Assembly (NCBI GenBank): GCA_028583415.1
Contig: CM053266.1
Location: 38,373,758-38,437,757, forward strand
Direction of reading: 5' to 3'
Source of the DNA: Protea cynaroides
Taxonomy: Eukaryota; Streptophyta; Magnoliopsida; Proteales; Proteaceae
Length of the DNA: 64,000 nt
Position numbers and translations under genes: made by a program. The notes beneath the pieces were generated by a model, which was not told the DNA's origin, made no database searches, and saw only the letters and a list, made by a program, of their open reading frames with translations. This document shows positions 22,701 through 35,831 of the stretch, one piece after another. How positions within the stretch are numbered: position 1 is the stretch's first letter; every line of letters begins with the position of its first letter.

Positions 22701-25700
22701 TCATTGCGTGGTTGTTGAGCACCTGCGTTGGCTTGCTTCTTTCCTTCTTGAGGTATGGTTCATCTCACTTAAATCTGTATGTTTCTTTTGATGGTTAAAG
22801 TTTATGCCTTTATGTCCTGTGAAGAGAATGATTAATGCTGTATGTTACAACAGTTGGGCTGGAATTTAGTTGTGATCAAGGATTGAAGTATCACGTATCA
22901 GTAGCATATCGGTTGGGTGTTTTTAAGAGACGTATTGTATCGTATCTGGATAGGGTGGATACATTAGGATACGGGACAAGATACGCACATGAATGATTAG
23001 GGAAGATGCAAAACATAATTTTTATTTTTCAAGCATAAAAACACTATAATAAGCAATCTTGAAGTATTTCCAATGATTAAAGACATATTTGATTACATTT
23101 AATGAGCTATAACCTTCGGCTTGCATAACCTGTAGGTTTCAGCAAGAAGGCCAGAATAGTGGAAAAAACCAGTTGTATCAAGCTTTATATGTGCGTATTG
23201 AACCGTATCGGTTCCTATCGAGGTGTATTGAACAGTATCGGTTCTTATTGAGGTGTATTGAGTTGTATGTATTTGATACACTTTGATACAAGTTTATTTT
23301 ATTTATTTTATTTTTTTGCAAAAAAATGGAACACTTTAAGTGTATCGATACGTATTGAGTGTATCAAGCCGTATCGGTTCGATAACATGTGGATTCACTT
23401 TTTGTTTTAAAAAAAAAAATACGTATCAAAGAGTATCATATCTACCACTGTCGATACGGATACGTATCGGTGGATATGGGACGTATCGTATCAATACTTA
23501 AACATGGTTGTGATGAACATGTTCATTATCCTTCTTATCTTAGAAGATTTTCCCTTGTTACTCCACTAGCAAAGTTTTTTTCTGGGTAAGTACTCCACTA
23601 GCAAAGTTGTCTTTGCTGTTAAGACTGTATTGTCCTTCTGTCTCATGGATATGATGTAACTGGGTGAATCAATTCCTTGAAAAATACCCATATGGAACAT
23701 GGAACATGAGTTTCTACAGTGGTGATATTGTTTGTAAGTTCAAATGTCATCTTGAGGATGAAAACATGACACTAGCACACATTCCATAGTTGTCAAGGCA
23801 TTGTCTAGGCGCTCAGGCGGCCTTGGTCGCCTAGGCACCCCATCAGGCCTCCAGCGCCTTGGTTCGCCTTGGCGCCTTGAGAACTATGACACATTCTCTG
23901 TGGACCTGAGTATTTAAGTGTCGAAGATCATTTTTACTTGTGTTATGAAGTGGATAGTTGTTACTACATTTTGGAAGCAGATTGTTTTAGTACATACTGA
24001 ATACTGACCTTCATAACTCCCTTGTCCTATGGCTCCTTCATTTTAGTGTAGATGGTGTGAGTTTTGTGGATCTATTGTTCAATTTATTCTAGTTTCCTCT
24101 TTGGTATTCCTTCTGTTTCACTTGCTGATGTGTATACTTCTGTGTTTACCTCTGCAGCAAATCATCAGTCTTACTTGGCTTGGCTTTGACCGTCCCTCTC
24201 ATGGTTGCATGCCTTTCTTTTGCCATTCCTATATGGATCCGTAATGGCTACCGGTTTTGTGTTCCGCAAATTGAAATTGGCAGTCAGGGGGGCAACCATC
24301 GAAATCCTGGGATGAAGGAGGTCTGCTCTTGAGCTTCCCACCTATTGTCCTTTCAATGTGTGTCTATCCAATCTATAATAATATACTTGCAAACAGATGT
24401 TTATATTCAACAGTAACATATATCCTTTCCAGTTTCCTATTTTCTAAGTCACCATGGGGGAGATGAAAATGCGTGTGATGCAAGATATTCAGTCGGTAAC
24501 CATAAATTGGGCCTTAAATCGGGTGAATCCTACAAACCAGGGATCCTGGGTTTGATCAACTTATTTTCATAAAAAAAAGAGAATTTCAATTGAGGTTGCA
24601 GAGTGTGTGCAGGAGATCACATGAATGGAATTTGAAACTAATTGGGCCAACTTGATGAGACACTAAGAGTTTATATTTGTAGATGAATAGATGAATAGAT
24701 GTATTTATGTTGTGTATTATTGAGCCATAGATACCCCTTGCAGAAAATGCCTTTTTTTTTTTTGGGGGGGGAGGGGGGAGGGGATTTGCATGTACTGTTT
24801 GTACAGATAGCATGTTAGCTGTTTGCCTGTTAGTTAGTATAATAAGGCTGTGGAAGCATTATGTCTCTGCAACAGAATTGTCATGAGCCATGTTATGCTT
24901 ATTGTTGTTGCTTAGCAACACAAATATACACACAAAATGCAATCTTTATTTGATTGTAGATCTGGTTGTTAGGTGCTCATGGATGAATTTTCCTGGTGAT
25001 GAATTTTTCATTGAATGAACTTTTTTTTTTCCTCCCGTTTATTGAAGATATATTTTGTTTGCTTCCAATTATGTTTTCACACCTCTTTCCTGGTTTCTAT
25101 CTCAGGGTATTATTCTCGCTGCTTGCGTCTTGCTATTCATTGGATCCATCTTATCTTTAGGTTTTATAGTATCAGCCAATCCTTTAGATTATTTAGCCTA
25201 CACGGGATGGACTGGGGGTCAGAAAAGTGTCACCTCACCTTATGCATCATCTGTGTATCTTGGCTGGGCAATAGCTTCAGTGATTGCTCTGATAGTTACT
25301 GGTGTGCTGCCAATTATATCCTGGTTTGCGACATATAGTTTCTCTTTCTCTTCTGCTATTTGTGTTGGTTTATTTGCTGGTACGTTATGTCAAGCCTGCT
25401 CAGTTTAACTTTAAATTAGAATTAATGGGACTTCCTTGGATTGCTACAAAACTTGTCTTGGAGGTAACCTGTAATTCCGTGCATCTTTGTTGCTCTCTTT
25501 TTGCTGTAGTTGTTCTTGTGGTTTTCTGCGGTGCGTCTTATTTAGAGGTGGTGAATTCTCGTGATGATGGAGTTCCAACAAGTGCTGATTTCCTCGCTTC
25601 TTTGCTTCCCTTGGTTTGCATCCCAGCAGTGCTATCCTTTTGCTCTGGTCTGTATAAATGGTGAGTAAAAACCATTAAACTTGATTTAACTTTCAAAAAA

Positions 25701-28700
25701 CACATTATATTGTGTGAGGTCAAGAGACAGCTTACTAATTTGCCATGCAAATTGCTTGCAGGAAAGATGATGACTGGAAACTTTCTCGAGGCGTATATGT
25801 ATTTGTTGGCATTGGTCTTCTTCTTCTACTTGGTGCAATATCAGCTGTCATAATTATAGTCAAACCATGGACGGTGGGTCTTACTTTTTGTCTACAATTT
25901 ATCTTACACCTGCAAAATGAAGAAATAAAGGGCAATGAAGTTAATTTAAAAAGGAAAATGGAACTTTTGAGTAATACTGGTTTGTTCTGTTCTCACTATT
26001 GCAACAGATAGGAGTTGCGTTCCTTCTAGTTCTCCTGCTTATTGTCCTAGCCATCGGTGTTATCCACTACTGGGCCTCAAACAATTTCTATTTGACCCGA
26101 ACACAGATGTTCCTAGTCTGCTTCCTTGCTTTCCTTCTGGCTTTGGCTGCTTTTCTGGTTGGGTTGTTGGAAGGTAACAACAAATCAACAGAATCTGTTA
26201 ACAGTGTATTGAACTACTTAACTGTGCTTCCAAGATTCTCTCTATATTTTAACTGCCTGTTATGAAATAAAGTTTATTTATTTGCAGATAAACCATTTGT
26301 TGGAGCATCAGTTGGTTACTTCTCATTTCTGTTTCTTCTTGCTGGAAGGGCACTAACCGTGAGTAAAATATGGCACTACATTTTTAACTTGATTCAACTT
26401 ATAGAACTCTTTTAGTCTTGTTATTTGGTGTTGAGTTCTTGTTTGTTGATGTCTAGTTTTTGTGTAATTTCATCTTGTTCTGGCTTCATCTCCTTTTCAT
26501 GACATAGAACACTTCCTTTTTCACAGGTTCTTCTTTCACCTCCCATTGTTGTCTATTCTCCAAGAGTGTTGCCTGTATATGTTTATGATGCACATGCTGA
26601 TTGTGCAAAAAATGTCAGGTTCGTTGTAATAACATCTTCTTTTTAGTTTTTTTTTTTTTCTTTTTTTTGTGAATGATTTATCAGAGATTCATGGTTTTTT
26701 TTGTATTTGATTGCTTTCTTTTCCTTTTCTAGTTAAATACATTTTTCTTTCTGAACTGTTTGAGACTATTTTTATTGTTAATGCAGGCATAAGGTGACCT
26801 GAGGCTTTGATGAAATGTGGAAAATTTGCATAAACATAATAGAAGTAGAAGAAAGCAGAGAAGAAAATAGACCTAAGGGATCACACATAGGTTCCTAAGT
26901 GACAACAGAACACTCGAAAGTTGAATGAAGTCATATATTGTGAATAGAGATGCATTCTTGGAATTGGTGCCAAAATAGTTTACTTAAGTATTGAAATATT
27001 ACTATATATTTTTTCTGGACCCTAACTAAACTTTGACTTAGAGAACAAAGTCCCACAACAGATCCATGCAAAATACTGTCAATATCTTTGGCATAACTTT
27101 CTCAAATCAACTCAGATTCTCAAGCTCTTGGTGTCATTTGAGGTGTGATCATATGACCTAGTTGGTCTCAAAACTAAATGAAAGAGACAAGTTTTGATCA
27201 CTGAAAAAAATTTCCTGCTGATTCTGTAAATAGTAGCTAGACTCAATTTGGTCCACTAAAAAAGTTTAAAACTAAATTATATCGTAAATTGAAACTTAAA
27301 CTGAATCAACCAGTCCCCTTGTAATTCAACTGCCTTTTAAGGTGGTTGCATCTTTGAGATTAAAGGTGTCCAGACTAGTGGTCGAGTTGAAAATGCCTGC
27401 TTTCTAGCACATTAAAACATCCCCCTCCGCATTGAAGGAGCATTGTGGTTTCTAATCCATGGTTTCCCTAACACTAGACAAATGTTTGCTACAGGGACAA
27501 TCTTGCTGTTAATGCCATCAACATTAAGATGTCTACTTTGGATATTCCTTTGGAATGACATGATGCTCTTGAGCTGAATCTTCCTTAATATATGCCTACC
27601 AAGTACCATGTCTATGAAAATCTGAATTTCATCATAATAAACATCACTAGCAACATGTACCATATTCTGGGTGAGTAGAGATGTGAAGATTGTTCTGGTA
27701 TCGTGTGTTTACTTAAATATCGTATAGATATATGCACTAAAACTAGCACCAAGTATTAGACCAAAAATTAGGATACATTTTTGGAAAATGAAACTTCCAT
27801 GTGAGAGGCAAAAAAAATTTTCCGGTTAATAAAACAATAGCGCTTATTAGAGTGGGTCCCTCTACATGGCTGGGATTACATCTGTCACCCGGCTGTAACA
27901 TCTTGGTATCCTTGGAAAGCTAACTAAATAACTTACCAAATGGCATAAAATAATGCAAAGTGGATGCTTTTAGCCTAAAAATTCAGCTTGAAAAATAATG
28001 AAAATATTAAGGACAAATTTAGATTCCAAAAATAGAAAAAAAATTCAGTACGAAATTTGGACATTGGTTGATAATAACCTATAAGAAACTGAAAATAATG
28101 AAAAACTTGATTTGACTCCATAATTGTGAAGGCGTCGCCTAGGCGTCCCCCGGCTGTTCTTGAACTTCTAGCTGATTGGTCTTGATATTGTTCAAGGTGC
28201 CCATACAGAAAGTAGATGGGGAAGAAAGGGAAAGTGAGGAAAAGCAGGAGGAAATAGGGGGAACAAAAGGAAAAGAGGGGAAATAGGGTGAAGTAGTAGC
28301 ATATGCCACAACTGCTGGATGCCATCATAGTAGGAGGATAGAGATGTACCTAGAACTCACGCTGCAACCAGTACCATTCCCACTCTTGACATCAAGGAGA
28401 AAGAAGAGCAAATGAGTTTAATTTTTCAAATTATAACTTTAAAGATTTTTTTAATTCAATTTTATACATGTCCCCACCCCAACCCCCCCCCAAAAAAAAA
28501 AAAAAGGGAAAGAAATGTCATATTTTTCATTTAAAACCCCTTGGCACCGTGACAACCATGCTAGATTCAAGTCAAATAGATAAAATTATTGATCCTAGAA
28601 GACCAAAATATTTTTGTAATCATATTTGAGAAAAAAAAAAAAAAAACCAAAACATACTAGGTTTGCCTCAACCTGTCCAACATCCCTATGAATTTTGCCC

Positions 28701-31700
28701 CTATTCAATGCTTATGCATGTCCCATGTCTAGATAAGCTTCATGAGTCCCAAAAGAAACCAACTCCATAAAATTCCTGCACCTTTGTTATTGTCATTGTT
28801 GTCGTCATCATCACCATTTACTGTTGTTCGTGTTAATGTTGTTCGTTATTGTCATCGTTATCACCATCATCACTATTTACTGTTGTTCGTGTTAATATTG
28901 TTATTTCGATCTCTAATATCTGCTACATCAATTTTTTGGCAGTGCTGCATTCCTTGTTCTTTATGGAATTGCATTGGCAACAGAGGGCTGGGGTGTTGTT
29001 GCTAGTTTGAAAATTTATCCACCATTCGCTGGTGCTGCTGTATCGGCAATTACTCTTGTTGTAGCCTTTGGGTTCGCTGTGTCTCGTCCCTGCTTGACAC
29101 TTAAGGTTGGTGCATAAGAACCCTGACTTGATTGTTCTGGTGCCTTTATCTCCAAAGAAAGATTTGTATTCGATTTTTTGTGTAGTTCTTCCAATTTTGA
29201 CTAGTGTGTTTTTTTTTATTATTATTATTATTTTTTTCAATTATCAGATGATGGAAGATGCTGTGCATTTTCTTAGTAAGGACACCATTGTTCAGGCAAT
29301 TGCTCGTTCTATGACTAAGGTACATTTTCTTGCTTGAAATGACTTTGAGATACACTTTCTGTCCATTTGCTCCTATGTATTCTCAATCGTGGTCGAGATT
29401 TTACTGTTGTTTTTACAATTTGTAACTCTGTTACCGATGATTAGAAACATGGCAAACATGGCATGGCAGCAAACATCAGTGGTCATAGGAGCAGAGCCAA
29501 AGTTAGGGAGCTTGGGGAGCCCTTGTTGTTTACCTTCATATGTGCTGTCCCTTCTCGCTGTATATCACACGCAAGCACACACAATCACACATATCTAGAA
29601 AAAAAGAGAGTATATTTATAATTTTTTTTTTTGTATTTCCATCAATTAAGTATATAATATGGTCAAATAAAATTTTATTGTATTATGATTATAATCAACG
29701 GAAGCTAAATGTTTAGTTATGTTAGCCTTTATTGATTTTGTCTAGTTTATTAATGAGGTCCATTTAGTGGTAGATGCTTAATTATGAGATAGATTAGCAA
29801 ATTACTTCAGGTTTCTACTTTGTAATAGAACCCAATATGCATGTTATAGTGGGCCCACTGTAAGGTGTGATATTACCGTATTGAGTGCATCATACTGCCA
29901 TGCCCCCCAACCCCCCCAAAAAAAGAAGAGATGAATCCTGGTCATGCCGGGTGGGCATGTGATGAAGGACCCCAACCCATTTCTACCGGTCAAGTTTCAG
30001 CTTTAAAGAAGTAAGTGCCTCAAAAACGAGTTCAGCATGAAAATAGACTAGATTCAATTACCATGAAATGGTAATCTTGTGATTTTCTGACACTTGAGAG
30101 ACTGAATTGCCGTTGTTGCTAGGAACAAATTATTCTTGTGTCGCAGACATTTTTTTAGCCCAAGTGTCTGGCAAGGGAAGAAAATATTTCACTTCGATTT
30201 GTAGACCTTTTTTCTTATCTTATTTTCCCACTGTGTTTACATTGCTACAATTTCTTTTGATAGAGATTTGACAATTTACTTTCTTGTATATTGACAGGAT
30301 TTACATTTGTACTTACATCTTCTGTGAAAATTTTATGGGATCCCATGAAGTTGTGTTTCTGCTGTGTCTGCTAGTTAATATGAAAAAGAAACTGTGCAAG
30401 AGTATCAAATAAACTGATGGCCGAAAGACTTGAAACAGTATGCCTTGTCGAATGAAATATGAGTAGAAGGTTCCAAACTTAAATCCTGTGAGAAAAATGA
30501 CATGTTAGACTTTCTGAGTGTAACTTTCTGTTCTAGTTACCCTGGTGAGCTAGTACCTGACACTCCAGAAAGCCCTTTTCTTCTAGAAAGCTATGTCTGC
30601 CATTTATAGTAAGCTCCTGGTTATAGGCTCCTTAATAATGCCAGAAGTATATGCCTTATGGTTTTAAGAATGGTCTTTGGTTTACATTCCTTGTAAGTTG
30701 TAACAAAGTACCTGGATAGTTCAGGTTTAAATTTTCAAGACTTGGATTAGGTTTAATATTGTCATTTATGCTGAATGATTCTTCTTTATCCAAGAAGTTT
30801 CTTCTTTCTGATACAATGAGTGTTAACCCTAATTCATTTTGCTCCCGTTTTTTTAAATAAATAAGACTTCCATTCCTGCATATCTTCTGAGGTGTTGCAG
30901 ATAATGATAATGTTTTGTTTTCGTTTTACTTCTTGATTGACCTTTTCTCCCTTTTTTTCTCTATCAGAATGTAAGATTTTGTGATAATTAATTAATGTGA
31001 AGTTGAATTGTTTATGACCTTGCAGACTAGAAATGCTCTCTCTGGAACCTACTCTGCACCACAGAGGTCTGCTAGTTCAGCTGCTCTTTTAGTTGGGGAC
31101 CCTACAATCATGCGTGATAGGGCAGGGAACTTTGTGCTTCCTAGAGCAGATGTTTTGAAATTGAGGGATCGGCTGAGGAATGAGGAATTAGCTGCAGGAT
31201 TGTTCTTCAGTAGAATCAGAGCCGGAAGGACATTTCGGCGTGAATTGTCTGCTGATGTTGGCCACAGGAGAGAGATGTGTGCTCATGCCCGTATTCTGGC
31301 TTTAGAAGAGGCAATTGATACAGAATGGGTATATATGTGGGATAAGTTTGGTGGTTATTTGCTTCTTTTGCTTGGGTTGACTGCCAAAGCAGAGCGAGTA
31401 CAGGTGGTTATAACTGTTAACTGCTTTTCTTACAAGCTCTGTGTTTTTATTTTTCTTGTGTCACCTTTGAACTTCCATTTGTGCTATGGCAGGATGAAGT
31501 CCGCCTGCGACTTTTTCTTGATAGCATCGGTTTTTCGGACCTAAGTGCCAAAAAGATTAAAAAGTGGATGCCTGAAGACCGTAGGCAATTTGAAATTATA
31601 CAGGAGAGGTATATCACATTATCACACATTTCGTTGTCATTACTATCTTTAGAAATGCTGGACCTTTTCTATTTGTTTCTTATTTCTTATAATCATTGAT

Positions 31701-34700
31701 ATTGTAGTTACATAAGAGAAAAGGAGATGGAGGAGCAAATCTTAATGCAGCGACGTGAGGAGGAGGGAAAGGGAAAAGAGAGGAGGAAGGCACTCCTGGA
31801 GAAAGAGGAACGTAAATGGAAGGAGATAGAAGCTTCTCTTATTTCGACTATTCCAAATGTTGGAAATAGAGAGGCTGCAGCCATGGCAGCTGCAGTACGT
31901 GCTGTTGGTGGTGATTCTGTTTTGGATGACTCTTTTGCTCGAGAGAGGGTTTCTAGCATTGCTCGCCGCATTCGTGCAGCTCAGTTGGCTCGTCGGGCAA
32001 TCCAGGTTCACATCTGATTAAATATTTTTTTTTCTTCTTTCATTGCAATTGGAAACTGCTGCCTGAAAGTGTTAACCAGGATAATCATTTATTTCTTTTG
32101 TTCCCAGGGATTTACTCCTAGTGAGTTAAAACCTTCACAAATGTGATGTTGAACTCTGGCAAAATGTCTATTTTGGTCAAATGGATGATTTCTTTATATT
32201 TGTTTCCTTCTGTGTGTTGCATGCATGCATCAATGCTGGCAAATGTCCAAAAATACATGTATATTTGAAAGAACATAATCAATTAGTACTTTTATATATA
32301 TATACACTCATGCTCTCTGTTGGAAGCGGTTGACCCAATCTGAAACTATTCATTTTTGCGGATGTGGGAATGTAGTGCTTATTTCATCTCTTAGGAGTTG
32401 AATGAAATGTGTCTTCAATGTATAGCTTACTTGTCTTCTTCGTATCACTTTGGCCGGAAAACCCGGAACATTTATTTTGGTGGACAAAATGAAGCCAACT
32501 TCATAACTGAAAATTTTCATTTTAAAATTTGGGCTCCATTTGGGCCTATTTGGTCTTTCCACCTGAAACATAGGATCTGCCGTTTGAAATCTTCATTATA
32601 TAACTCAAAGTCAACCCCCATTTTCTTTAAAATTTTTAACAAACAATTAACTTAAAACTGGTTTCCTAATGAAGAGTTTCAAATTGACCCAAGTACCTTC
32701 AAAAAAACCTCTTCTTAAGTACAGAAGTGATAATAAATCTATACCGCAGTAATATTTTTAGGGACTGGTATTTTTTGTTTGTCCAAAAAATTTCACCGAG
32801 ACGCTGAAATACTTTTTTTTTGTTTTTTTTTTTTTGGGGGGGGGGGGATCAAACCGAAATGAAATTTACAACTAAGATGTCTAGTGTTGGTATCATTCTT
32901 TTTACAGATGTGATTGAAAGGATCTTATGGATACCTTTTAAACTTTGGATTTGGTGAGGAGAGGCAGTGGCTAGACAATGCCCAGGGTTGGAGAGAAGAT
33001 TCAACGAGGAAATAAAACAATCCTTCTTGCAATAAACAGGGATAACGCTGCTGGACCGGATGTTTTCCTAATGGGTCTGTTTCTTGATGTTGCGACATGA
33101 AAGACTTTCACTCTATGTAATTTTTATTTATATTTTTTTTGAGGAGCTGGGCTTCAGACCTCTAGCGGAACCCATTTAACCACACTCTTAAATCTTAATA
33201 GCTGTTAGATGGCAGTTTGGTTGGGACCAGATTTGGTGGACATGTCCTGATCATTTATTCATGGTCAAATTTTCAGATCCATCATCCATGTGTCTTAGAG
33301 GTTTGAAAACGGTTTGAGAAGTCTAGGATTGAACTTAACATGCACTCAATAGGAGCCATTGCACAATCAAGGGGAATGGCCATACACAGTCACCAAATTT
33401 GACAGGTGTCTTTTAAGGATCTCAAATTTGTCGAATGGTCAGTCTACCAAATCATCAATTTACGCTGATCTAAAAAGGTACGTGTGATGGATAGGTTTCC
33501 TATAATAGGCATGATGGAAACATCGTGCATTATATAATAGTAGTAGTTGTCATGGCAACAAGGCGACCCAAGGCATTTGGGGCCATCCTGGGCGCCTAGG
33601 CGCCGAGGACACCTAGGCGACCAAGGCGTTCCCAGTGTATTTTTTTTATTTCTAAAATATTAATGCTATACTAATGTGCAGCATTCTACATGAATAATCA
33701 ACATTTATGACATAACTTAATTAATATGAGAAAACCAACAAGGAAACAAATAATTGAGTTAAGTAGGCAATACGTATTTATGTCTAACATTTGCTTACTT
33801 CTAACAAATTTGATCGGAGCATAACTCCTTTTATATAGTTCGGATTCAAGCAATCTTGAATTCGTTGCAAAGCTAGCATAATCAGCTTTTCAACAAATCT
33901 GAGATTGTTTGAATCCGAGTTATAATGAAGGAGTTACACTCCCGTCAAACCTTGTTCGGAGTACGCGAATGCTGTTTAAAGTTGACTGAATGTAAATTAT
34001 TTTTTGGGCATCAAAGCAAGATATTATTTTGGTGCGCTTTTGGTTTTTAGTAATGTTTTACATAAAAAGATTTATGGAATTTTTATATAAAAGCCTAGCA
34101 TTTGGAGTTGAAAATCGCCCCCGCACCCAAAAATACTGTTTTTGTTCTTGAACTGGAGAGTTGACTTTTTATCCTTCTGGAATTTTAATTTTAGACTATT
34201 TTTATTAGATTCAAATAGGGGTATTTGTTTATTTATGAATAATATCTTCACTAAATGAATTTACTTAAATGCTATTAGTCATAAATAAGTATTCTCTGAT
34301 AAATGTCGTTTCTATTTAGTCTAATAAATCTTGTGAAGCAAATTTAGAAATCAAAGGGGAAAAAAAAAACACATATAAAACCCAAGGCGACCGCCCAGGC
34401 ATTCTGGGCGCCCAAGACCGCCCAGGCAACACTAATAAGGTGCCCAGGCCCTTAAATCACGCCTGGACGCGACGCCTTGACAACTATCACGTGTAATATC
34501 CTATATTTTCTATTCTTGCATTTCGCAACACACATGCATGAAACAAAGGAATATGAAATTGCACTATGTGGTTAGCCTTAGCCAGCTGGATAAAATATAT
34601 CTGGGCCTACCTAAATTTATATTATACATTATATATTAATCAATGACATGTATTGCATTCTTATAAATAGTTCAGCAATTATATGTAGATAAATAATTAC

Positions 34701-35766
34701 TTTTTTTTTTAAATATTATTGGCTGAAACTTATTTATCTCCACAGTGGACTGATAATAAAAGCTCACTTACTTAATTGGGGATTAGGAAGTTTGGGCCAT
34801 AGTTGTCAAGGTGTCGCCTAGGCGACGCTTAGGCATCCAGGCGGTTTTTATAGGCCTGGGAGTTAGGGCGCCTTATGAACATGAGAAAGGCGGGCGCTCA
34901 GGGTGCCGGGGCGTCTATGCCTAGGCCACCTTGGATGCCCAGAATGTCTGGGCGGCCGACTTGTTTTGAATGTATCTTTTTTTTCCTCATATTTTTCCTT
35001 GATCTCTGAATTTTTTTCACAAGATTTATTAGGCTAGACAGGAACCACATTTACCAGGCAGTGTGTTTCTTTAATTTTATATTTCATTATTTAAGATATA
35101 ATTCATAAATAAACAAATACCCCTTATTTGAATCCAATAAAAATAGTCTAAAATCAAAATCCCATAAAGATAAAAAGTCAACCCTCCGGTTCAAGAACAA
35201 AATTGTAGTTTTGGGTGTGGGGGCGATTTTCAACTTCTAAATGTTAGGATTTTTTTCAAATATAAAAATTTCATAAATCTTATTGTAGTAAAGCATCACT
35301 AAAAACAAAGAGCAAGTTAAAATAATCTCTTGCTTGGATGCCCAAAAAACAATTTACATTCAGACGACTTTAAACAGCATTGGCGTACTCCGAACAAGGT
35401 TTGACCAGAGTATAATTCCCTCATTATAACTCGGATTTAAGCAATCTTGGATTTGTTGGAAAGCTGATTATGTTAGTTTTGCAACAAATTCAAAATTGTT
35501 TGAATCCGAACTATATTAAAGGAGTTATGCTTTGGTCAAATTTGTTAGAAGTACCAAATGTTAGTCATAAATACGTGTTACCTATTTAATCCCAGGTCTC
35601 AGCATACACTAGCAAACTTGGGTCCACACCACATATTATCATTTTAGGTTTTTTTATTATAAATATATTTTTTTATGTCCTATACTTTATTCATTATTTG
35701 TTGCCTTGTTGATTTTCTCATATTAATTAAGTTATGTCTTAAATGTTGATTATTTATATAGAATGT

Positions 35767-35831
<65 letters not shown>

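Larger units (their letters stand above)
22753..24157. other. DEK1 intron 9 (1405 bp) with two hAT-like elements
   Basis: Two non-autonomous elements (22877-23506 and 23785-23888) make up about half of the intron. Both are flanked by 8-bp target duplications. Confidence 0.9.
21289..29319 (+). other. DEK1: DEK1 exons 8-18: second membrane block
   Basis: Residues 653-1130 are almost continuous membrane segments with short connectors. Landmarks are FEFGFSVLLLSPVVCSIM (exon 8), FVGIGLLLLLGAIS (exon 13), WASNNFYLTRTQ (exon 14), PPIVVYSPRVLPVYVYDAHA (exon 16) and LYGIALATEGWGVVASL (exon 17). The exon sizes are 111, 59, 163, 274, 151, 112, 166, 71, 92, 163 and 72 bases; the frame is restored across every pair. 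The least family-like stretch is exon 10, near residues 745-763 (QIEIGSQGGNHRNPGMKE). This connector also varies between species. Confidence 0.92.

Noticed and set aside
27412..27663. 83-codon minus-strand frame in DEK1 intron 16
   Set aside because: It sounds mildly transposon-like but has no motif that I can name; it is not reported as a gene.
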